A stretch of 11,815 nucleotides of DNA from DATLYB01 sp964502525 (GTDB lineage Bacteria > Bacteroidota > Bacteroidia > Chitinophagales > CAIOSU01): positions 1-11,815 of the forward strand of contig CAZCXH010000161.1 in assembly GCA_964502525.1 (NCBI GenBank), written 5' to 3'. The notes under the pieces were generated by a model, which was given only the letters and a program-made list of their open reading frames with translations, ran no database searches and was not told the origin of the DNA. The position numbers and the translations under genes were made by a program. Below, piece by piece: positions 6,091 through 11,815 of the stretch (positions within the stretch are counted from its first letter, which is position 1; every line of letters starts with the position of its first letter).

Positions 6091-7409
6091 CAGTTCTTGG
6101 CGCGGCAGAAAGCGGTGTTGGCGCGGCTATTCTTGCGCAAAAGCAAGGCTATGATGTGTTTGTGTCTGATTTTGGCAAGGTGAAGGATAAGTATAAATCG
6201 GTATTGGAGAAGAACAAAATAAAATGGGAAGAGGAAGGACACAGTGAAGATAAAATTCTTGCTTCGGATGAAATCATCAAAAGTCCCGGTATTCCCGAGA
6301 AGGCGCCAATCATGAAACTGGTTCGCAAGAAAAAAATCCCGGTTATCTCCGAGATCGAGTTTGCATATCGCTTTACCGATGCAAAGATTGTGGCTATCAC
6401 CGGAAGCAATGGCAAGTCAACCACTACCAGCCTCACGTATCACATTTTCAAAAATGCCGGATTGAATGTCGGATTGGCAGGCAACATCGGCAAAAGCTTC
6501 GCATGGCAGGTGGCGGAACAAAAGCATGATTGCTACGTGCTGGAGATCAGCAATTTCCAATTGGACGACATTGTGGATTTCAAACCGCACGTCAGCGTAC
6601 TCCTGAACATTACGCCTGATCATCTCGACCGCTACGAATACAAGTTTGAAAATTATATCAATTCAAAATTCAGGATAGCTGAGAACCAAATCAGGGAAGA
6701 TTATTTCATCTATTGCGCGGATGACGAGGTGGTGATGGATCATTTAAAAAAAAAGCCTGTGATGGCGACATCGTTGCCGTTCAGTTTAAAAAAAAAGCCC
6801 GGCAGCCTGGGCTATTCGGAAAATAAAAAATTATTTGTTAACCATAAAAACACATTCAAAATGCTTATCAGCGATCTGTCCTTAGTGGGAACCCACAATG
6901 TTTACAACTCGCTCGCGGCTTGCCTCGCAGCGAAAACCTTCGATATTCGCAATGAAACAATCCGGGAAAGCCTGATGGATTTCAAAGGGCTTGACCACCG
7001 GCTCGAATTTGTTTCGAAGATCGGAGGCGTTGAATTCATTAACGATTCCAAAGCCACCAATGTGAATTCCACTTGGTATGCCCTTGAATCAATGACCAAG
7101 CCGGTGATATGGATCGCAGGCGGTGTTGACAAGGGAAACGATTACAGCGTGCTTCTTAACCTCGTTAGGAAGAAAGTAAAAGCCATCGTTTGCCTGGGCG
7201 TTGAGAATCTTCGCATCCACGAAGCTTTCTCAAAATATGTTGATCTGATTGTGAACACTATGAGCGCGAAGGAATGTGTCAAGATTGCTCACTATCTCTC
7301 TGACAAAGGCGATGTGGTGTTGCTTTCGCCATGCTGCGCCAGTTTTGACCTGTTCCAGAATTACGAAGACAGGGGAACTCAGTTCAGGGATGCCGTAAGG
7401 AATCTGTAG
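6066..7409 (+). CDS. murD: UDP-N-acetylmuramoyl-L-alanine--D-glutamate ligase MurD
   Basis: A 447-aa cytoplasmic Mur ligase that adds D-glutamate to UDP-MurNAc-L-Ala with ATP. The N-terminal Rossmann-like domain starts VLGAAESGVGAAILA, followed by KSPGIP. The ATPase P-loop is G113-S-N-G-K-S-T119, ITPDHLDRY follows, and the probable carbamylated lysine is K201 (NSKFRI). The C-terminal domain has the ligase landmarks HRLEFV, NDSKATN and LSPCCASFDLF. The catalytic core looks complete. What is odd is the start: ATG 6066 and codons 1 to about 7 (MSNVSRL) are read from the right heptamer array of the upstream cassette, and no in-frame ATG, GTG or TTG follows before the conserved core. Two identical TTT-A9-GCC tracts (A9 at 6746-6754 and 6788-6796) lie in the coding sequence. 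The gene ends 29 nt before ftsW. Confidence 0.96.
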   Translation: MSNVSRLITVLGAAESGVGAAILAQKQGYDVFVSDFGKVKDKYKSVLEKNKIKWEEEGHSEDKILASDEIIKSPGIPEKAPIMKLVRKKKIPVISEIEFAYRFTDAKIVAITGSNGKSTTTSLTYHIFKNAGLNVGLAGNIGKSFAWQVAEQKHDCYVLEISNFQLDDIVDFKPHVSVLLNITPDHLDRYEYKFENYINSKFRIAENQIREDYFIYCADDEVVMDHLKKKPVMATSLPFSLKKKPGSLGYSENKKLFVNHKNTFKMLISDLSLVGTHNVYNSLAACLAAKTFDIRNETIRESLMDFKGLDHRLEFVSKIGGVEFINDSKATNVNSTWYALESMTKPVIWIAGGVDKGNDYSVLLNLVRKKVKAIVCLGVENLRIHEAFSKYVDLIVNTMSAKECVKIAHYLSDKGDVVLLSPCCASFDLFQNYEDRGTQFRDAVRNL

Positions 7410-7438
7410 GACTAAACGGGATAACATCTATTTGATCT

Positions 7439-8647
7439 ATGCTATCGCTTTTCAAACAGCTTAGGGGAGATAAAAACATCTGGCTCGTGGTTTTTCTGCT
7501 ATCGGTGTTTTCATTGCTGGCTGTTTACAGTTCCACCGGGACGCTGGCATATAAGTATCAGCACGGGAACACTGAATACTATTTGTTCAAGCATCTTTCT
7601 ATCCTCATGATCGGACTGGTGTTGATGTACTTCGCCCATTTGGTTGACTACCGATATTACTCGCGGATAGCGCAGCTCTTGCTATACATATCAATTCCTT
7701 TGCTCCTGATTACTTTGCTGACCGGAACAACGCTTAACGAAGCGCCCCGGTGGCTCACCCTTCCCGTTATCAACCTCACCTTTCAAACTTCCGATCTTGC
7801 CAAGCTCGCGCTGATTATGTTTTTGGCGCGGGTGATTTCGAGGAAGCAGGATATCATTCACGATTTTAAAAAAGCTTTTTTGCCGATAATCCTTCCGGTA
7901 ATTATCGTTTGCATGCTTATCGCCCCTGCCAATCTGTCCACCGCCATGATGCTTTTCACTACTTGCATTCTTATCATGTTCATTGGGAGGGTAAGGGTAG
8001 TTCACATAGCCGCCACTGCGGGGATGATGATATTCATTCTTTTGTTGATGGTTTTGGTTTTAAAATATACGCCCGGAAGCGACAGGGTGGATACGTGGAT
8101 AAGCAGGATTGAAAGTTTTTGGGGCAAAGATTCCGAGCCATACCAGGTGACGCAGTCAAAAATTGCCATAGCAAAGGGCGGAATTATCGGTGAAGGACCC
8201 GGCAACAGTCATCAGAGAAATTTTCTCCCGCATCCATATTCTGATTTTATCTATGCAATTATTATTGAAGAGTATGGGATGATTGGAGGAACAATCATTA
8301 TTTTTTTATATCTCCTGTTTCTGTTCCGATCCATAAAAATTGTTGCTAAAACGCCTAACGCGTTCGGAAGCTTGCTGGCTGTCGGTCTCAGCACCAGCCT
8401 GGTGCTGCAGGCAATGATCAATATGGCCGTAACGGTGAACCTTGTTCCGGTTACAGGACAAACGCTGCCATTGGTGAGCATGGGAGGCACTTCGCTATTC
8501 TTCACCAGCATTTCAGTAGGAATCATCCTGAGCGTGAGCCGCGACATTGAGCTTACAAAAGGCGTGAGGAAGGAAAATCAGAAAAATCTGGAAGGGGAAA
8601 AGGAAAAAACACCACCAGTTGAAGTCACCAACCAGGGTATTGATTAG
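7439..8647 (+). CDS. ftsW: SEDS-family peptidoglycan glycosyltransferase FtsW
   Basis: A 402-aa polytopic membrane protein with about ten hydrophobic segments, belonging to the FtsW/RodA/SpoVE (SEDS) family. It polymerises lipid II into glycan strands at the septum together with FtsI. Family landmarks are GTTLNEAPRWLTL followed by FQTSDLAKLALI (extracellular loop and next helix), the HPYSDFIYAIIIEEYG stretch with D269, and LPLVSMGGTSLFF near the C-terminus. After the last membrane segment comes a charged cytoplasmic tail (about 367-402). The murD-murG context identifies it as FtsW rather than RodA. ATG 7439 follows a 29-nt gap after murD. Its last 29 nt overlap the inferred murG start in another frame, so the tail-coding region has a double role. 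Confidence 0.95.
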   Translation: MLSLFKQLRGDKNIWLVVFLLSVFSLLAVYSSTGTLAYKYQHGNTEYYLFKHLSILMIGLVLMYFAHLVDYRYYSRIAQLLLYISIPLLLITLLTGTTLNEAPRWLTLPVINLTFQTSDLAKLALIMFLARVISRKQDIIHDFKKAFLPIILPVIIVCMLIAPANLSTAMMLFTTCILIMFIGRVRVVHIAATAGMMIFILLLMVLVLKYTPGSDRVDTWISRIESFWGKDSEPYQVTQSKIAIAKGGIIGEGPGNSHQRNFLPHPYSDFIYAIIIEEYGMIGGTIIIFLYLLFLFRSIKIVAKTPNAFGSLLAVGLSTSLVLQAMINMAVTVNLVPVTGQTLPLVSMGGTSLFFTSISVGIILSVSRDIELTKGVRKENQKNLEGEKEKTPPVEVTNQGID

Positions 8648-9716
8648 CGGTGGCGGCACAGGAGGGCATGTCTTTCCTGCAATAGCTATCGCCAATGCGT
8701 TAAGGAAAATAGAACCTTCGGTGGTGATACACTTCATTGGCGCAAAGGGCAGGCTCGAGATGCAGAAAGTTCCGGAAGCCGGTTACAATATTGACGGCTT
8801 GTGGATCAGCGGATTTCAGCGAGATAATATTTTAAAAAATCTGCTGCTTCCGGTAAAGATTGTTTCGAGTTTGGTTAGCGCCACCAGAATTATAACTCGA
8901 TTTAAGCCTGATGTGATGGTGGGAGTGGGCGGCTACGCAAGCGGCCCGGCCATGTATGTCGCTGCAAGGAAAGGGGTGCCGGTACTGATCCAGGAGCAAA
9001 ATTCATTTCCGGGCATGACCAACAAGATGATGATGAAAAAAGTCCATCGTTTTTGCGTAGCGTATGACGGGATGGAAAAGTTTTTTCCCGAAGAGAAATT
9101 AATTAAAACAGGGAACCCTGTGAGGGAGAATATTTCAAATCTGAAGTCTGATAAAAAGAAAAGTCTCATGCGCTTTAATTTATCTGATTCGGGGAAAACT
9201 ATTCTTGTTGTCGGGGGAAGCCTCGGTTCAAAAACCATTAACGAAAGCATGAGAGATGGCGTGCAGGACATAATCAGGGAAGGCATCCAACTGATCTGGC
9301 AGACGGGAAAGGTTTATTATGGCAATGTGATGGCCACGGTCCCTCGGCATCCCGGCATTAAAATTTTTGATTTCATTAAGGAGATGGATCTGGCTTATGA
9401 TGCCGCTGATGTTATCATTTCCCGGGCGGGAGCCATTGCGATCTCGGAATTGTGCGTGGTGAAGAAGCCGGTGATCCTTGTTCCTTCGCCCAATGTTGCC
9501 GAAGATCATCAGACCAAAAATGCGCTGGCTCTTGCGGAAAAAAATGCTGCATGGATGGTGAAGGATTCGGATGCCCGGCAAATTTTAGTTAAGAAAGCGA
9601 TTGAATTGGTAAAGAATCGCGCAGAGCAACAACGGTTAAGCGATAATATCGCCCGCCTTGCGTTGCCCGATGCTGCAGACCGGATTGCCAGGGAAATTCT
9701 GTTGCTTGCAAGATGA
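8619..9716 (+). CDS. murG: Undecaprenyldiphospho-muramoylpentapeptide beta-N-acetylglucosaminyltransferase MurG
   Basis: A 365-aa GT-B glycosyltransferase acting at the inner face of the membrane. It transfers GlcNAc from UDP-GlcNAc to lipid I, giving lipid II. The first glycine loop GGGTGGH is at residues 11-17; GVGGYASGP and QEQNSFPG follow; the second domain opens with VVGGSLGSKTIN and contains SRAGAIAISE with E277, the usual UDP-ribose ligand, then DHQTKNA. The start is TTG 8619: the GGGTGGH motif lies only ten codons on, no ATG or GTG exists in frame upstream before the TGA at 8565, and the next TTG (8640) would cut into the first beta strand. The gene therefore begins inside ftsW (29-nt overlap). 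It overlaps murC by 4 nt (ATGA). Confidence 0.96.
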   Translation: MKSPTRVLISGGGTGGHVFPAIAIANALRKIEPSVVIHFIGAKGRLEMQKVPEAGYNIDGLWISGFQRDNILKNLLLPVKIVSSLVSATRIITRFKPDVMVGVGGYASGPAMYVAARKGVPVLIQEQNSFPGMTNKMMMKKVHRFCVAYDGMEKFFPEEKLIKTGNPVRENISNLKSDKKKSLMRFNLSDSGKTILVVGGSLGSKTINESMRDGVQDIIREGIQLIWQTGKVYYGNVMATVPRHPGIKIFDFIKEMDLAYDAADVIISRAGAIAISELCVVKKPVILVPSPNVAEDHQTKNALALAEKNAAWMVKDSDARQILVKKAIELVKNRAEQQRLSDNIARLALPDAADRIAREILLLAR

Positions 9717-11065
9717 ACGGGTTGAAGAACATCAGGAAAGCGTATTTCCTCGGCATAGGCGGTATCGGCATGAGCGCATTGGCAAGACATTTCAACACTC
9801 AGGGTGTGAAGGTTTACGGGTATGACAAAGTGGAAACAGTGCTAACTAAGCAGTTGGAAAACGAAGGCATGATTATCAATTATGAAGATGTGATTGAAAA
9901 TATTCCCGCAGGGGTTGACCTAGCGGTTTATACTCCGGCAATTTCAAAAGATCACAGGCAGTTCAATTACTTCATGGAACAGAAGCTTCCGTTGAAAAAA
10001 AGGTCTGAAGTGTTGCAGGAGCTGACGCGCGATAAGTTCACGATAGCCGTCAGCGGTTCGCATGGCAAGACATCGGTGACAACATTGATTGCGCATGTGT
10101 TGAAACACGCTGGCCACGACTGTACCGCTTTTCTCGGAGGCATTTCGGTTAACTATAATACCAATTATATAAGCGGCAAGAACAATGTTGTTGTGGTGGA
10201 AGCGGATGAGTTCGATCGCTCATTCCTCAGGCTGAATCCGGATATTGCGGTAATCACTGCGATTGATACCGACCATCTTGATATTTACGGAAGCCTTGAA
10301 AATATTCAGCAGGCTTTCTTCGAGTTCATTCAAAAGGTCAAGCCGGGTGGTTCAATAGTTGCACAAAGCAAAGTGGATATATCTAAAAAATCAGATCGAA
10401 AACTCATACGGTATGGCTTTTCCGATTCCTCTGCTGATTACTATGTTTCCGGCTTAACCATTGATGAAGGACGTTGCGCTTTTGATATCTCAGGAGTTGA
10501 CGGTTGCGCAGGAATGCTGTTGCCAGCCGGAGGAAGGCATAACGTGGAGAATACTTTGGCGGCTTATTGTGTCGCCCGCCAGTTTGAGATTGACAAAGAG
10601 AAAATCAAAAAAGCTATCGCTGAATTCAGGGGCGTCAGGCGGAGGTTTGAACATATAATTAAAACAAGCAAGCTGATTTTTATTGATGACTACGCCCATC
10701 ATCCCGAGGAAATCAGGGCGCTGCTTGAAGCGGTGATGACGCTATATCCCGGGAAAAAGATAACAGCGGTGTTTCAGCCTCACTTGTACTCCCGTACCAA
10801 AGATCTGTGCGTTGGGTTTGCAGCATCGCTGGACAAAGCCGATGAAGTCATATTGCTCGACATCTATCCGGCTCGGGAAAAGCCGATGCATGGTGTAAGT
10901 TCCGGGCTGATCGCAGACAGTATGAAAAACCGGAATATCAGGCTGATGCCGAAGGATGAATTGCTGTCCTATTTAAAAAATAGGACACCTGAAGTTTTGC
11001 TGACTATCGGAGCGGGAGACATAGATGCTTTGGTCAAGCCGATTAAAGAAATATTTTCAAAATGA
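9713..11065 (+). CDS. murC: UDP-N-acetylmuramate--L-alanine ligase MurC
   Basis: A 450-aa cytoplasmic Mur ligase adding the first residue, L-alanine, to UDP-MurNAc. The N-terminal domain has the MurC/Mpl-type glycine loop G14-I-G-G-I-G19 followed by MSALA. The central ATPase has S114-G-S-H-G-K-T-S121 and TDHLDIYG. The C-terminal domain carries D325-D-Y-A-H-H-P331 and FQPHLYSRT. Its location among the other mur genes and normal MurC features argue for MurC rather than the recycling ligase Mpl. The start overlaps the murG stop as ATGA. A 59-nt spacer separates it from ftsQ; I see no terminator in it. Confidence 0.96.
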   Translation: MNGLKNIRKAYFLGIGGIGMSALARHFNTQGVKVYGYDKVETVLTKQLENEGMIINYEDVIENIPAGVDLAVYTPAISKDHRQFNYFMEQKLPLKKRSEVLQELTRDKFTIAVSGSHGKTSVTTLIAHVLKHAGHDCTAFLGGISVNYNTNYISGKNNVVVVEADEFDRSFLRLNPDIAVITAIDTDHLDIYGSLENIQQAFFEFIQKVKPGGSIVAQSKVDISKKSDRKLIRYGFSDSSADYYVSGLTIDEGRCAFDISGVDGCAGMLLPAGGRHNVENTLAAYCVARQFEIDKEKIKKAIAEFRGVRRRFEHIIKTSKLIFIDDYAHHPEEIRALLEAVMTLYPGKKITAVFQPHLYSRTKDLCVGFAASLDKADEVILLDIYPAREKPMHGVSSGLIADSMKNRNIRLMPKDELLSYLKNRTPEVLLTIGAGDIDALVKPIKEIFSK

Positions 11066-11124
11066 AATAGCGGCAGGTTACAGCCAATGCAGGATAAATA
11101 GACCTGAAATAAAATTATAATAAA

Positions 11125-11815
11125 TTGAAATCAGATAAAACAGCAGCGCAGGGCAAGCAAATTTTAAGAAAAATCGGATGGATAATTTCAGTGCTGATTT
11201 TTCTGATTGCCATGGGAGCTTCAATCGGAGCGGCAAACCTCAGGGAGTTCAGCAATTTGCGTATTAGAATTGACCATGACCGCGGGCTGTTTTTTGTGCT
11301 TGAGGCCGACATTGCGAGTGCCGTCAATGACTACAGCAACGGTGGATTGGAGGATATCCCCCTTAAAAAAGTTGATTTTGCTGCAATTGAAGAGAAGCTG
11401 GAATCAATTCCATTCATTCAAAAGGCTGAAGTCTATTCCAGCGCGAAGGGGGTGATTGATGTGGAAATAGAACAGAGAGAACCGCTGGTGCGGGTTGTTA
11501 ACAATTCAGGTGTTAGTTATTATTTGGATGTAAACGGATTCAAAATTCCCACCACATCTAAATTTACCCCAAGGCTGGTTGTAGCCACCGGAAATATCGA
11601 AGGCGCGGACGATTCGATGGTTTTAGGGCAACTGATCAGGCTGTGCAGGTTTATTTCCAGTGATGAATTCTGGAAGGCGCAGTTCGAGCAAATCAATGTA
11701 ACGGATAAGGGAGAATTTGAATTAGTGCCAAAAATCGGCAACCATATTATTGCGATGGGCAAGGCGGATGACCTGGAGGGCAAGTTTGGCAAGCTTACCG
11801 TCTTTTACAAAGAGG
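11125..11815 (+). CDS. ftsQ: Cell division protein FtsQ, N-terminal part
   Basis: The frame is open to the right edge, about 230 codons. It has a short basic cytoplasmic tail (KSDKTAAQGKQILRK), one membrane segment at about 17-36 and a periplasmic POTRA-like region: IEEKLESIPFIQKAEVYSS followed by VDVEIEQREP-type sequence (here VIDVEIEQREPLVRV), then GVSYYLDVNGFKIP, which is typical of FtsQ in Bacteroidota. FtsQ is a bitopic divisome scaffold that recruits FtsL/FtsB and later proteins. I choose TTG 11125 because the frame closes upstream at TAA 11110-11112, and the first ATG (11212) would fall within the membrane segment and remove the positive tail; GTG 11191 also cuts into it. The sequence before TTG is A/T-rich with no Shine-Dalgarno. 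Position after murC fits the usual order, with ftsA and ftsZ expected next. Confidence 0.9.
   Translation, partial: MKSDKTAAQGKQILRKIGWIISVLIFLIAMGASIGAANLREFSNLRIRIDHDRGLFFVLEADIASAVNDYSNGGLEDIPLKKVDFAAIEEKLESIPFIQKAEVYSSAKGVIDVEIEQREPLVRVVNNSGVSYYLDVNGFKIPTTSKFTPRLVVATGNIEGADDSMVLGQLIRLCRFISSDEFWKAQFEQINVTDKGEFELVPKIGNHIIAMGKADDLEGKFGKLTVFYKE

Noticed and set aside
5637..6093. CAG on both sides of the cassette as a target-site duplication.
   Set aside because: Three bases occur by chance too easily and the exact cassette ends are uncertain.

Overview
The window is a stretch of the division and cell wall (dcw) cluster of a Bacteroidota bacterium. All genes lie on the + strand, in the order rsmH (3' end only), ftsL, ftsI, murE, mraY, [inserted small gene], murD, ftsW, murG, murC, ftsQ (5' part only). 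The phylum call rests on four things: a FtsL of the Bacteroidota type, an MraY with a large extra extracytoplasmic insertion, MurD/FtsQ sequences of the Bacteroidota type, and short dispersed repeats in the spacers (heptamer arrays and a CCCTCTCC-TTTT-GGAGAGGG element) that I know from that phylum. I cannot resolve the order or genus. The MurE specificity motif (DNPR) predicts meso-diaminopimelate peptidoglycan.

Layout. Positions 1-263 hold the end of the 16S rRNA methyltransferase RsmH. A 224-nt spacer (264-487) follows and is made largely of repeat-like DNA: a 7-nt-periodic array at the rsmH stop codon, a dispersed palindromic repeat, and a 14-bp RNA hairpin. From 488 to 5635 the genes ftsL-ftsI-murE-mraY are packed with 1-4 nt overlaps (ATGA or TGATG), which indicates a single translationally coupled transcript. 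Between mraY and murD there is a 449-bp insert (5642-6090): a 120-aa four-helix-bundle (S23/IVS-type) protein gene bounded by inverted arrays of the heptamer TGAGACA. From 6066 to the end, murD-ftsW-murG-murC-ftsQ resume the normal order, again with short gaps or overlaps; murG and ftsQ appear to start with TTG.

How the genes work together. MurC, MurD and MurE add L-Ala, D-Glu and meso-DAP to UDP-MurNAc in the cytoplasm. MraY transfers the completed UDP-MurNAc-pentapeptide to the lipid carrier (lipid I), and MurG adds GlcNAc (lipid II). FtsW (SEDS glycosyltransferase) and FtsI (transpeptidase) polymerise and crosslink septal wall, with FtsL and FtsQ as single-pass divisome scaffold proteins. 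MurF and the ligase Ddl are not in the window.

The most unusual part is the insert between mraY and murD. Its right repeat arm contains the murD start codon and the first codons, and the two arms could pair in the mRNA (28 of 29 positions, counting wobbles), burying that start codon. This resembles the 23S rRNA intervening sequences that carry the same protein family, but here it sits in an essential protein-coding operon.
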